Source: Haemaphysalis longicornis (taxonomy: Eukaryota > Arthropoda > Arachnida > Ixodida > Ixodidae). From it: 64,000 nucleotides of DNA. Below the pieces are notes generated by a model. That model was given only the letters and a program-made list of their open reading frames with translations. It ran no database searches and had not been told where the DNA came from. The translations under genes and the position numbers were made by a program. The stretch lies in assembly GCA_013339765.2 (NCBI GenBank), contig CM023450.1, positions 187,010,688 through 187,074,687 of the forward strand. Direction: 5' to 3'. This document shows, piece after piece, positions 11,102-22,199 of this stretch; positions within the stretch are counted from its first letter, which is position 1, and each line of letters opens with the position of its first letter.

Positions 11102-12290
11102 CTGGTCTTGCTCTGTGGGTAAGTCCAAGGCGAGGGTAGGGTCTGTCTCCGAAGGTGACAATGCTGGATGCTGGGTTATGTCTTTGAACGAGACAAGCGG
11201 GTGACTGTCGTCGTGCAGCTCCATTGTACAGGGGCTAAAAGCGCAGGCTTGTTGGTGGGCGTATTCGTTGACCTCCGTGGAACCGTGAGTGCGTGTCCAT
11301 ATGAGCTGTATGGGACCGTTTGGGGAGTGGTCTTTTAGCATACGCATTGCAGGTCGGGACATTCAACTCGAACTGTAATTCTGGTAGGCTTGTTGAGAGT
11401 CGGTGACTACCTGCCGAACCCCTAGTTGAGTGAGAACCAAGGCCGTGGCTGCCTCGTCTGCTGCCGTCATGTGTTGGGTCTTGAGTGAGGGACACGCCAG
11501 GACCTTGGTTCTTGGGATAGCCACGATGATGGTTTAGTGCTGCCCTCGATGTTGGGAGGCATCAGTGTAGATAACTGCATGATCGAGGGCACTGTTGAGC
11601 GCTTCAGCCCGTTCTTGTCAGTAACCCTCGTCGTGTGAGGGGTTCATATTTCTAAGCAAAGGGAGCATCTTTAGTTTTTGTACATCAAGCTGAGTGACAT
11701 TCTGTGCTGCCCAGCCAATCTGCTGAAGAAGGCAGCGACTTGCTGCAGTTCTGCTCATTCGGAGCTTCTGGTTAGAAAGGTGGCCCTCTATCAGCTCTTC
11801 CACCGTGTTGTGGAGCCCTGTGCTAAGCAGCCCGGCAATGGACGCACCCATAGGAAGATCAACGGCCTGTTCAAACGCCTTTCTAATCATTATACAAAGC
11901 ATGTTTATGTCTTCCTTGCCGCGAAGAAGACAGGGGGTTGACGTACGTGATTCTCGAGAGGATAAAACTTGAATTAATCGAAAGGTTCCGAATTCCTGGA
12001 GGCCTCCCTTTTTGGTGGAACCTCGCCTGATTATGTGTATGATTTGATTGATGCTCTGTTTGAGGAGCTGCAAGGATACATCACTCTTGGTGTTGGCCTG
12101 GAGATGTAAGCCGGGGATCCTGAAGTTGGGGCTTGGTGTGATGCCCTGGCCATCAATGAGTATTTGAATGTGTTCGTTGATGTGTCGTTTGGCGTGAGGG
12201 CGGACTACAAGGAGCAGTGGTTTTCGACGTGAACACTGCAGGCGAGAGGCTTTAGCAGATTGGCGTACTAGAGGTGAGATGCCATGCGGT
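11102..12290 (-). pseudogene. LINE ORF2 fragment (end of RT, RNase H), left palindrome arm
   Basis: Read on the - strand: the segment after the RT palm (IIHIIRRGSTKKGGLQEFGT, about 12,040-11,980), then GLHNTVEELIEGHLSNQKL (about 11,820-11,760), then the RNase H core with YTDASQHRG, AADEAATALVLTQ and VVTDSQQ. These correspond to the D…E…D catalytic pattern, although the frame changes several times. The 3' UTR continues through 10,808-10,013. It is 5'-truncated: endonuclease and RT fingers/palm are missing. Its sister is 12,960-14,905. Confidence 0.8.
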
Positions 12291-12960
12291 GGTGGCAGCT
12301 TCCATTAATTTTTGTAACGCCTAGCACACGCGTAAACGCGCACAGGGCCACTAGACGACCCGTGGGCGGAGCTCACAGCAGCGTGACAGGTCGCGTAACG
12401 CTATCACGTGGCATTTAGCGAGAATGGGGGGGGTAAACCCGTAGATGCATTTGCTGAGTGCACCACCTGTCTTCCCCGTCCCCGCTTCGGCTGGTTCATA
12501 AATCGGTAAGACAACGGGCTCTCGCTTTGTTACTCTATTTGTTCCCGCTTCGAGTCCTGGCGGTGAAAGTAAATTCTTTTAAAGCAAAGCTTAATAGCTC
12601 TACCCCCAAGGGTTCTCTCGTGACCGTTGGTGGCAATAGAAAACTCCCGCGAACAAGTAAAAGAGTTTACTCGCACTGTCAGGAATCGAACCTGGAACTA
12701 CCAGCTTAACAAAGCGACAGTCCCTTATCTTACCAATGTAGCTACGAGCCCACGTGTGATGGGCTCGTAGAGAACAGGTGGTGGACTCACCAAGAACATC
12801 TACGGGTTTACCCCCTACATTCTCGCCTAATTCAAGTGATGGCGTCACGCAACCTCGCGCATCGCTGTGCGCTCCGTCCACGGCGCGTCTAGCGGCCAAG
12901 TGCGAGTCTTGCGCGTGTGCTAGGAGTTACAAAAATTAAAGGAAGCTCACACCAATCCAT
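12290..12960. repeat. Palindrome centre: two inverted tRNA-like SINE copies
   Basis: The + copy (about 12,487-12,590) has a TCGGTAAGACAACGGGCTC A-box-like part and a CTTCGAGTCC B-box-like part. The - copy (about 12,755-12,660) has TTGGTAAGATAAGGGACT and GGTTCGATTCC. Outside them, GTAAACCCGTAGATG occurs at about 12,434 and inverted at about 12,803. The unshared spacer between the arms is only some tens of bases around 12,600-12,640. Confidence 0.7.
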
Positions 12961-14485
12961 GGCATCTCACTTCTAGTACACCAATGTCCTAAAGCGTGTG
13001 GCCTGCGGTGTTCACGTAAAAAAGCACAGCTCCTTGCCGACCTCCGCCACGCCAAACGACCCATCAGGGAACACATTCAAATACTCCTTGATGGCCAGGC
13101 CACCACTCCAAGCCCAGCATCAAGATCCTGGGCCTTCATTTCCAGGCCGACACCAAGAGTGACGTATCGTTGCAGCGCCGCTAACACAGCATTCAATCAT
13201 ATCATACACATAATCAGGCGAGTTGGCACCAAGAAGCGTGGCCTCAAGGAATCCAATACCTTTCGATTAATTCAAGCTTTTGTCCTCTCGAGAACAACTT
13301 TCGTCAACTAACAGTCTTCTTCTCGGCAAGGAGGACATAAAGATGATTTATATAATGACTAGAAAGGCGGTTTCCGTTCGTCTTCCCCTGAGTGCGCCCT
13401 CAGAGAGGCTGATTAGTACGGGGATCCACAACACGGTGGAAGAGCTGATAGAGGGCCATCTTTCTAACCAGAAGCTCTGAACGAGCAGAACTGTGCTGGG
13501 TCGCCGCATCCTTCACTATTGGCTGGGCAGCATAGAATGTCACTCCGCTTGATGTAATCCTGCCCTCTTGGCTACAAAAACCAAAGATGCTCCCTTTGCT
13601 TAGAAATATGAACCCCAGACACGACGAGGGTCGCCGACAAGCACTGGCTAAAGCGCTCAACACCACCCTCTGCGGGCATCACGCAGTTATTTACACCGAC
13701 GCCTCCCAACATCGAGGGCAGCTGAACGCCATCATCGTGGCTTCCTCCAGAACCAACCTCCTTGCATGCGCCTCACTCAAGACCCAAGAAATGATGGCAG
13801 CAGAACAGCCAGCCATTGCCTTGGCTCTTACTCAATCAGGGGTTCGGAAGGTTGTCACTGATTCCTAACAAGGCTACCGGAATTAACAGTCGGGTTGGGT
13901 GTCCCGACGTGCACTGCTTGTGCTCACTCCCAAAATGGTTCCATTCAGCTAATCTGGACACCCGCTCAGCCTTCCATGGAGGGAAGCGAATATGCCCACC
14001 AACAAGCCTGCGCTTTTACCCACCATGCTATGGAGCTGGCTGCACGAGGACAGACACCCGCTTGTCTCGTTCAGGGACATAACCCAGCAATGTCGCCTTC
14101 AGAGGGAGACCCTACCTTTGCCTTACCCTGACTTTTCCAGCGAAAAACAGACTACCCTACGGTTCATACATCTGGCTCCTTACCACACCCGACGCGTCTT
14201 CACTTAATGCACCCGAATCGCTACGACGCTGAATGTAAATTTTGCTCAGGAGTAGGAACACTCTGCCACATAATCGGGGTGTGCGACTTTAGCCCTAAGC
14301 ACCCTCCTCTCTTTCCGTCAACTACCGAACAAGAGAAATGGGAGATGCTGCGGTCTAGCCCCTGTGTGCCTACCCAGCTTCAGTTCAGCTGTTGGACAGA
14401 GCACAGGCGGCGCGGACTGCATATGGGCTCCAGTAAAGAAAGAACCACACCCCTGGGGTGCACCCAGGGCCGTTTCGAAATCTGA
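12960..14485 (+). pseudogene. LINE ORF2 fragment (end of RT, RNase H, zinc finger), right palindrome arm
   Basis: In order: HAKRPIREHIQIL-type thumb sequence (about 13,050); IIHIIRRVGTKKRGLKESNT (about 13,200-13,260); GIHNTVEELIEGHLSNQKL (13,423-13,480); the RNase H core with YTDASQHRG (about 13,690), AAEQPAIALALTQ and VVTDS (about 13,850); and a C-terminal finger CKFCSGVGTLCHIIGVC (about 14,230-14,285). At least four frame changes or stops break it. The 3' UTR continues to about 14,905 and matches the left arm. The family is an RNase-H-containing LINE of the R1/LOA/I group by architecture, as at 51.4-54.5 kb. Confidence 0.85.
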
Positions 14486-15082
14486 ACAGAAGTACTTCCT
14501 CCTGCTGCTTCTTCATCTCGTCCTCCTACAACGTCTCGGCCACCGGTCTCGTCACCTCCGTTAGCGGTGGCAGAGATGGAGAGGAGGTGGAAAAACATCT
14601 TTATTGTGTAGTAAATTTGTATGGCGTCTTAGTGAGATTGTCTGGCACCGGGTTTGATCGTCCTTTAATTTTATATACAGTTTACACTCATGTGCTCCAC
14701 CGATACAGCTCAACCAAACGGCGTTCATGCATCATCATTGATTTAACGTTACCGAGAATATCTCTTTGATGTAACAAAGGGTCTGGTTAAGTGCATTTCA
14801 CTTCTGTCTGGTTTTACTATTTGTAGAGTGACGTGACTGAATTTAAGGGACGTCGCAAGGGTAATTGTTGTGGGTGCCGTTTACAGCTTTGCTTTCCAAA
14901 CACATTCACAGCATGAATTGGAGCAAGTTTTATTTATTTATTTATTTGCTGTTTACTCCGGGGCTCATTTCGTGCCATGCTAGTTCACGCCGATGAGGAT
15001 ACTTGCTGTCGCTCCTCGCTTTTGGATAATACATTTAGGAGTTTTTCCATGGTAAATGACTACGTTTTTACAATTTTTTCAG

Positions 15083-15141
15083 AGCTACTGTGCAAGTGCT
15101 TCTGAAGAAAACCCTGACCTCAAGGCATTCGCTGAGAACAG
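15083..15141 (+). CDS. M13 (neprilysin-like) metallopeptidase, penultimate exon
   Basis: A 59-nt exon between ttacaattttttcag and AACAG|gtatcg, reading SYCASASEENPDLKAFAENR with the final Arg codon split (AG|G). The preceding exon ends in phase 0, so the junction reads …FFTYYAL|SYCASAS…. The SYC/SWC cysteine after LFF…A is conserved in the family. The exon is the only coding sequence in about 18 kb of repeats, and its splice sites and phases fit both neighbours, which argues the gene is intact here. Confidence 0.85.
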
Positions 15142-15426
15142 GTATCGTGCTTTTGAATGGGCTCTTGTTTGTCTTGTACAAAGACACTTGCTTGTTTATA
15201 CCTAGTAGTAAGTTGCTTGCGAGGCGCCAAACAGAAAAGACGAAAAGAAGTTGACGTTGAAAAGGTTGTGGTCCTCCATCTAACTGTATGTGTCTATGGC
15301 AAGTTAGAAATAAAGAACGCTGACAAAAGGAAACTCCAATCAAGCATCATGGTTTGCGAAATCGCCTATCGTCCATTGAAGTACACCAGCTTTCAAAACC
15401 ACGTCTCCTGTTTGCGGCTGTGCTCT

Positions 15427-15440
15427 GGGGGGGGGGGGGG
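15427..15440 (+). repeat. Poly(G) run
   Basis: Fourteen consecutive G residues within the peptidase intron. This is a homopolymer with quadruplex potential and is also a likely place for length error in the assembly. Confidence 0.8.
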
Positions 15441-15587
15441 ACGGAGAACATGCTGCTGTGTTCACGGTCTAATCTAGACGACGGACAACTATTCATAAAA
15501 GCCAGCATTTAAATCTATATCAATGTGCTCTACATTAACTGCTAAATTAGTTTTAGTTCATAACCCAAACGTGAACTTTACAGGGAG

Positions 15588-15800
15588 TGAGGTAGCTCAG
15601 TAGCTAAGGCGTTCTGTTGACCCCAAGGACGATGGTTTGGTTCCCAGCCGCGGCGGCCGCTTTACTGATTGAGGCAAAAACAAACAACGCTCATCGGTAG
15701 TGATTTTGGTGCATATTGAAGAACCCTAGGTGGTCAAAATTAACGATCCGGAGCCCTGCACCACGGCGCATTATAGCCCACCTATAGCTCCGGCGCGTTA
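15588..15800 (+). repeat. tRNA-derived SINE (tick Ruka-like)
   Basis: The tRNA-like head has A-box GTAGCTCAGTAGCTAAGG and a B-box-like GATGGTTTGGTTCCC, followed by CCGCGGCGGCCGC. The body contains AAGAACCCTAGGTGGTCAAA and GATCCGGAGCCCTGCACCAC. This head-body combination is the abundant tick SINE I remember as Ruka-type. It is diverged and has no clear target duplication. It is one of the better clues to the organism. Confidence 0.75.
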
Positions 15801-17297
15801 AGGGGCAAAAACGGGAAAGTGGAAATTGAGCTATAAATTTGGCTAACTTCTTGTTTTTAATACTACCTTCTGCAAATAATGTGTCTCATGTCGTGCAAAG
15901 TACGCACATACAAAGTTGGATAAGAAAAATATCTTTATAGTTCCCTCTAAAGTTTAAGAAAAGCATGAGGGTTTGGCATTGGCGATCTAGTCATGCGCTG
16001 GGTGCTTTGGCGGTGTACTAACTACCATTTACAAGATTATAGATGTGCTTGTACAAAACGTCTTGGGAAAATTAGTTGTCATCAAATAGTTTCTGTAGCT
16101 CGAGGCCAATTTATCTATCATAAAGAGTAGTTTGATGTGAAGAATATTTTGATGTGCATGGAGCTTGGGCACCGTAAAACCAGAAACGGAATATTGCTAA
16201 CAGGTTTATTTTACCATTGCTAAAGTTTTCATTTCAGCGGGCCACTTTATCTAGTTCCTGGCAGAACTTCCTCAAGATAAAAAAAATGAAGCGTTCGTAA
16301 TAGAGATTTGGAGAGGAAGCACGCAAACCGAAGAAAGTAAGGACGGAAGTATATTACCTTCGTTGTAAAGCTGAGTAGCGCGTCCTAATAAAAACTGTGC
16401 AGACTTTGGTACTTCATTAGTCCTCAAGACGTCTACGTGCAGAGTCTTGGTACTTCCTTAGTCCTCAAGACGTTTACGTGCCAGTTGGTGTCAGGGCAAC
16501 TTAACACACTGACATAAAATTCCGAATCGCACCTACCTTCATTGCACTAAAGGGAAGGGGACCGTACATCATCGAGGATACTTTGTAGGGAAACTGTCTT
16601 CTTCGCTTGTTGAACGGCTTGTTTACTCAACATGGTTTCTGGCATAAGAGGGGAAAAGAAGACAGCTGCCCTCATGACGAGCGACGGGACTGTCACCATG
16701 TTTCTTGTCGCACTCAGAATCTTACTTTGCTGTGAAGTTTACAGTCTTTAGCTGCCTTTATAGCTTGTCGCGGGCAGTGAGAAATTGATTCACGCCCCAC
16801 CTGCCTGCAATTTATCTGAGGTTTTGTGTGACACCTTGAATACATTCAGTAACACTAACAGGAACCTTCCTTTTTTTGACGCCTCTTGCCACTTTCGGAA
16901 GGATGGAGGTGGTCAAAGGGATCCGTTTTGTTCCTTTCACCAAATACTCAGTGACATCTGCGGCCACGTAGGAAATGGACAGTATTCAGGCGTTATGCTT
17001 TCTTGTAAGAACTGTATTAAGCTTTCATGGTTGGTTTAGGCACGGTATTGTAGAACATAACTCTAATTAAAGCCCATTTGAACGGCCACTTTCATGGTAT
17101 TACGCGTTATTTGGTGAACGTTACTTGCCTTATGGGTTTCTGTGCCGGGAAAAGGGCTTCTTGCACTGGCTACGGAAAGGCTGCGTTGTTTCTTGTTTCT
17201 AATATAGAAGAAACTGCACAAGGAAGAACATATTCAGGGTGACCCCTTAGGCTGCGTTCATGTAAAAACACAGAAACAATGCGTTCTTTTTCAAGCT
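15801..17297. other. Peptidase intron sequence; one 40-bp tandem duplication
   Basis: No coding sequence recognised. At 16,401-16,440 and 16,441-16,481 a unit beginning AGACTTTGGTACTTC and containing TTAGTCCTCAAGACG is present twice in tandem with about five differences. The rest shows no repeat I can name. Confidence 0.5.
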
Positions 17298-17313
17298 ATG
17301 CCATCGGGTGTGT

Positions 17314-17523
17314 TCAATGTATGGCGATCGTCAGTACGCAACCTTCTACTGCGACAGTGTTGTCTTCATCAGTTGTATACACCACTGGTGCTTGACCTGC
17401 GCGAGTGCCGGCTGGTGGTGGCTTTAGCTGCAGTAAGAATGTGCATTTTTCTTCACCATGCGGCACTTTTCCTCCCTTGGGTCTTCCTCTTCGGCGTACT
17501 TCCGTTGGAGACACCGTTAACAT
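17314..17523 (-). CDS. Unrecognised 69-codon frame with an RRRGRPKGG AT-hook-like motif
   Basis: On the - strand a complete Met-to-stop frame contains RRRGRPKGGK near its N-terminus, an AT-hook-like GRP core flanked by basic residues. A Thr/Glu/Asp-containing tail follows (VVYTTDEDNTVAVEG). The composition is more protein-like than neighbouring frames, but no splice sites or homologues are known to me. It lies antisense inside the peptidase intron. It could be a remnant of a transposon protein or chance. Confidence 0.2.
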   Translation of the reverse strand: MLTVSPTEVRRRGRPKGGKVPHGEEKCTFLLQLKPPPAGTRAGQAPVVYTTDEDNTVAVEGCVLTIAIH

Positions 17524-17611
17524 GATGCTGCTGAGGAAGACACCTGAGAGTACATTGAAGTAGCTACAGCCCAGGCATGGAGAAACGTGTCCACTGGTGC
17601 GATTGCGTTCT

Positions 17612-17790
17612 TGAATTCATCATCATCACCCTGGCTGTGTCCACTGCAGGATGGATTCATCTTCCAAAGACCTCCAGCCACTTCTGTCGAGTGCTGATTC
17701 CATCACTTTCTCTCGAATTTCTATTGTCCATCCCTCTATCGAGTTCTTGCCCGAAACACATTGCTTTTATACTTATCATCGCCGTAGTTC
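17612..17790 (-). repeat. LINE 3' tail (RTE-like family), copy 1
   Basis: The + strand shows ATCATCATCAC followed by CTGGCTGTGTCCACTGCAGG. Read on the - strand this is the end of an ORF (…LQW-like) followed by a (GAT)n tail. The same arrangement is at 18,544 and 49,785. Only the last 180 bp or so remain. Confidence 0.6.
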
Positions 17791-18234
17791 TTTCCCAATT
17801 AGGCCTTTTCGATAGTCCCTTTTTTTAACGCGAAAGCGTTATTACGCTCAATTTTCGATTTCTCTGTGCCTGCTAGCCGGCCGATATCAGCCGTGCTCAT
17901 CACGCGTCTATGAAAATACGTCATCGCTGCCACCCGGAAGCTACGACTGAAGCAGCAAGATTCGGGCGCTGGCCTGCATCTGTAATATAGCGAATGTAGT
18001 GCAGTGACAACTGAAGTGTGTAAAGAAGAACAATGATACTACGGCGGAGAAGAAAGAAAGGGCACACATTTTCAGCTGGTGCCACGACTGCGCAGCGAAT
18101 TTCGCCCACCGCCCAGCATACTCGTACAACACGTTCTCTAACCGTGCCCGCAACCGATGCCATCACACAAAAGTGGCTTTCCACCAAAACATAAAAATAT
18201 AAATGTCCGGTAATTCCCGTGGTGACGCTACAAC

Positions 18235-18430
18235 TGGGTTATGAGGCACGGCGTGGTGGAAGGCTGCGGAATAATTTCAATTACCTGGAGCTCTTTAACG
18301 TGCAGCAACATTTCGACACACTGGCGCTTCAGTTTTCTGCGTCCATCGTGAAAACGGCTGCCCCAGTCGGGAATTGAACCCGTGCACGTGGTCTCAGTAG
18401 CGCAATGCCACTCCGGCGTCCCCAGTTATG
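18235..18430 (-). repeat. tRNA-derived SINE
   Basis: On the - strand the head holds a B-box GGGTTCAATTCCCGAC (18,367-18,383). The body carries ACGTTAAAGAGCTCCAGG and the CCTTCCACCACGCCG segment, homologous to the 15,588 family's body. It is full-length in outline but diverged. Confidence 0.7.
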
Positions 18431-18540
18431 CTGGCACGAACACAAGGTCACGCAACTAAAACAGGGGAATTGACTAACACCAGTCTCTCAGAAATCAAAC
18501 ATGGCATTGATTACGAGCAGTAACGAAGTAAAACCCTGTC

Positions 18541-18690
18541 ACAATCATCATCATTATAAGCCTGGTTGTGCCCACTGCAGGACGAATGCCTTTCCCAAGA
18601 TCTCCAGCCAGGTTGATCGAGTGCTACCTAACTCGCCCCACGAATTTCCTCGTTTTCTTCTCCCTATTTACCCCTGTCGCTGACAATAAA
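18541..18690 (-). repeat. LINE 3' tail (RTE-like family), copy 2
   Basis: ATCATCATCATTATAAGCCTG then GTGCCCACTGCAGGACGAATG on the + strand: the same tail as at 17,612, about 900 bp away in the same orientation. It is truncated on its upstream side within 150 bp. Confidence 0.6.
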
Positions 18691-19139
18691 CCGTAAAAAA
18701 TATTGGCGTCAGTGGAGGACTCGATGGAGGGATCAGCTACGATAACCCAGTATATAAGGTGTAATCACATGAATTTTGAAACTACTTTTCAGTGCTCCCT
18801 GGTTGTATCTCCTCTGCAAGCACCGTCTGGTAAACGCAGGGGGCTCCATGCGGCAAAGTTAAAAATCTCTTTAAAACATGTAAGGATGTCCTCCCAGAGG
18901 ACAATCATGAATGCTGGGCGTTGAACTACAGTCAAGCGGCTGAACCGAATTAACAATCGCCAAAAAAGAGAAATCATTTAATCAATTGGCCCCATCATAA
19001 GACGCCTAACCTAGAGAAGAGCACGAAAAAAAGAAACGGTAAGATCCATAGTGACACTGATCAAAAGCCGGATATTACTGATCTCTACCTACCATAATTT
19101 TAATCGCACGGAAGAAAATGAAAGAATAATCATCATCAG

Positions 19140-19425
19140 GACCGCATATGAGGCAGTCCTAAACCTCGCAATTCTGACCGTGAGACGAACTGACAATTGG
19201 GGGACCACGAGAGGAACAAAATGGACAACCAGAGACGGACCTAGACGAAGGGGAAGCCCATTACCTCAATGAAGGGATAGAAAATATTCGGACACCAAGA
19301 GTGGACTCGGACAGCGTCGGGCAAGAGCGGTGAAGGTCAATGGGAGAGGCGTTTCTCCTGCAGTCGACCTAAATATGATGTTGATGATGATGACGATGAA
19401 CAGGCCCTGAAATGTTGTCTTTATA
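19140..19425 (+). repeat. LINE 3' tail (RTE-like family), copy 3, opposite orientation
   Basis: On the + strand the block runs into GGGAGAGGCGTTTCTCCTGC (the same C-terminal coding stretch seen in reverse in copies 1 and 2), a short UTR, and a GATGATGATGATGACGATGA tail at about 19,380-19,405. An upstream ARG-rich frame (TKWTTRDGPRRRG) fits the RTE C-terminus but is weak. Confidence 0.45.
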
Positions 19426-19779
19426 ACGCTTTTGAAGAGATCAGATAAACCACTCTCCTAGCACCAACAGAGGAACTGCTAAAAGAAAATTGGGACGGCC
19501 GTCCTTCTGAAAAGAAACCACTGCGTGCCATGAAAGACATGTCCCTGATCCAGCGACTCTACATAATAACTCTCCTCTATCAAACACAGGGGTTTCAACC
19601 TACACAACAACAGCCGATATGGCAGGATCAAGTTAATTTGAGGAAAGTTCTGAAATAGTGAGACCAGAATATGCACCTACTCCAGCATATACAAAATTGC
19701 TACGAGGCAGCAATAGTCATAGTTGACCACTTAGGCTTTCTACGTTCATGGCCGTTCAACGCAATGGAACAAAGAAACG

Positions 19780-20340
19780 GAATTTTGAGACATCTTCTTG
19801 GCAATTCGAATAGTGCAAGTATCAAATAGAAGCTTGAACATCATTACAGACTCTCAAAAGGAGTGTTCTGTGCCAGCAGAATACGCCTAAACGATTCCGT
19901 AAGATACGGCCGTACACAATTCCGAAAGGTAACGGCTCCTGGACACGCGGACACAAGAGCCTAGCATAGAAGACGCACCGACCAAGACAAATATGAACCA
20001 ACATACCGTGCTTCTTGCGACCACGAGTATTGCACTCCCCTCCAAGAAAAGCGCCAAGAACATCTCCTCATACTACGCCTAGGAACACGATTTTTCCCCT
20101 TGTTTTAACGGCGTCTCAATGCCAAAGAATCGCAAACTTTGTGGAGTATAAACCCACTCAAGCATCCAGCAATCTGTGGGCGAAGATGTTCGGTGGAAAC
20201 ATCTCGCATTACCCTAAAATTCTAAAATTGTGGAAACATCTGCCCTCTTCCACGCAACCTTGCCATGTGCAAGCATATGCTCAAAGACGAACAACTGAAA
20301 CATTACATATTCCACTTTTGTCGATGTGTTGAGGCAGCTT
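19780..20340 (+). pseudogene. Heavily decayed LINE RNase H and tail
   Basis: Scattered + strand pieces in the right order: NIITDSQ near 19,840 (third RNase H Asp), APGHADTRA near 19,940, then CDHEYCTPLQEKRQEHL near 20,015-20,065. Frames change between them. It is called only because the order and spacing match the better LINE copies. Confidence 0.4.
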
Positions 20341-21961
20341 TTGCCAACTCGTTGCCTCAAAACAAACCCCAACTGATGAGAGGGCTAGAGAAGGAGCTGC
20401 TGAATACGGCGCCCTAGACTTCAGTTTCCACCCTTGTGCTTCAACCATGGCTTTACCCCCTTTTTCTAAACTCCAGCAATTTATTCTGTAGCAGACATCT
20501 CTTTCTGTCCCCCCCCTCTTTCTCTCTTCGCAAAAGGCGAAAACTAGCAGTCCACTATGCACATCAGATAGAAAACACTATGCGACACTGACATTAACAC
20601 ATTCTCATCCAAACTGACCAACATCCCACAACTGCAATCTTTGACGCTAACATCTCAAGCCACAGAAGCGCAGAGGGCCTTTTGTATCCCGGGACACGGA
20701 GATTATAAACTCTCGCTGCTAGTCTTTCTCTCGTCGCTTACCTTCAGTGCTCATGAAGCATAGATTGGAAATACAGAAACTGCGTTCAAAAACGCTCTTT
20801 GGCAGTCGAATGCTATACCCTTTTACATCTTAAGACCCAAAGGTACATGTCACTTGCAACTTTTTTATGACCGTTAGGCTTCGTCATTCACATTGTTTTA
20901 GGCTGATACGCGCTATTGAACGAGATGTTTTTGGCTTGTAGTGCAGTTAGCACACACACAAATTATTCCTGAATGCCTCCAGAGATGCCACTCAGTCGCC
21001 TCATTGGCGTCCCCAGTGGGGTTTTCCGTTCCACCACTCTCCCCGTCTCAATGCCTTTCTTCAAATTCGCACCTGAAGCCCTACATAAATGCTTTACGTG
21101 TAAACCATCTTTGCTATATCTGTAGATAATATGCTCGATTACTCTTGTAGGCAGCACTACGCGTTTGTGCCGTGCGCTTCTAAGTAAAAGCCGACACGTA
21201 TTCACTGCATCAGTTAGGATTCCTGAGCTCGAATTCCACACCCCAATGCCGCCAATTGGCTTTCATTTCTTTTATTCTTCTTGGCCTGCCGGCAATTTTG
21301 GAACCACCGCTTTGCCACTCTCAAATTTCATTTTTGCGATTGGGGCAAATATTGCTTCGGTAGGCTGGCTGGTTTATTTTATTATTCACAGTGTGCAAAA
21401 TGCATGTTGGACTGTTTAAGGCATAAATCAACCCCCATAAACACTAAAGAAAGGACAGTAATGGAGGCTAGATATGTAGATAAATATGTGGATAACGGCT
21501 AGTTAAAAAATTTCTAAATATACTGGTGCACGACAGAAAAGAGGGCTCTATACAGTCCTTTTTAGAGGAAAAGAAACGTAAAAATCAGAATCAATTACTT
21601 ACTTCCTGAGCTGTACGGAGGAGGAACATACCTTGGGCCAAGTTTACCAACGCGAATTCGTTCGTCAGCTGTTCTGAGGTCAGACAAGCTCTCCATGTTG
21701 TAGGGGGAAGATTTGGAAAATAAAGGGACCCAGCCGCACGGGTTAGCTATTATATGGTAGCGTATACGGGGTGTATGGGTTATTTCTAATTTACTCAGGG
21801 TGAATAAACTGCTGTGGCGTTTTTAGGGGACTTTGAGTGCCAACAAAAACCCATTATGGCGGTGGCCTTTTTCCCACTAGGGATTGTGACATCTTATCAC
21901 CCAGTATCCCTGGAATCCCCCAGTAAATGGCATTCGGCTCTTTTTGTGCCCATGTTTACAG
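20341..21961. other. Last peptidase intron, no gene recognised
   Basis: No coding or repeat signature that I can name, apart from short pyrimidine-rich stretches near 20,460-20,530. The segment ends with tttttgtgcccatgtttacag, the acceptor of the terminal peptidase exon. Confidence 0.5.
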
Positions 21962-22118
21962 GGTGAACGTGCCTTTGATGAATATGCCAGAGTTCGCAGC
22001 TGCCTACAACTGTGCGGAAGGCAAGCCAATGAATCCTGCCGAGAGATGCCTCTTCTGGAAATGCTCCGGGAACTGTCCAGTTGGACAGGCAAATGTGAAA
22101 AGTGCGTTAGCAACATAA
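21962..22118 (+). CDS. M13 (neprilysin-like) metallopeptidase, terminal exon with CxxW
   Basis: The exon completes the split Arg codon and reads VNVPLMNMPEFAAAYNC…MNPAERCLFWKCSGNCPVG… to TAA at 22,116-22,118. 'RVNxPLxNxPEFAxAYNCxxGxxMNPxxRCxxW' is the canonical M13 C-terminus. The Arg and the terminal Cys/Trp (CLFW, about residues 35-38 of the exon) are hallmarks, the Cys pairing with a distant Cys. Most family members end at or just after CxxW. This one continues about 18 residues with two extra cysteines (KCSGNC). Together the four exons give a continuous frame, so the gene is likely functional. The protein is expected outside the cell, as a type II membrane or secreted zinc peptidase; the N-terminus is not in the window. 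Confidence 0.92.
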
Positions 22119-22173
22119 CACAACGATTTATTTAGGCATTTAAATTGTTATAAAGCATGTTGAGTGTTTAGGA

Positions 22174-22179
22174 AATAAA
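22174..22179 (+). promoter_or_regulatory. Poly(A) signal of the M13 gene
   Basis: AATAAA lies 56 bases after the stop codon, and T-rich sequence follows 10-30 bases later (GTGTTTTATTCGTGTTTTATTC), as expected for cleavage and polyadenylation. Confidence 0.75.
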
Positions 22180-22199
22180 CGATTCTGTGTTTTATTCGT

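Larger units (their letters stand above)
10013..14905. repeat. Large imperfect palindrome (inverted repeat of about 2.3-2.6 kb arms)
   Basis: The left arm (10,013-about 12,600) and right arm (about 12,620-14,905) are reverse complements along their whole length. Each arm, from the centre outwards, has a tRNA-like SINE, a CACACGCG-rich unit, the 3' half of an RNase-H LINE, its 3' UTR, and a terminal block with GGTAATTGTTRTGGGTGCCG and AGCTTTGCTTTC. By eye identity is roughly 80-85 percent in the LINE part. The left arm is longer because of an extra insertion at 10,809-11,101. A solo copy of the terminal block lies at 33,949-34,050. Confidence 0.85.
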
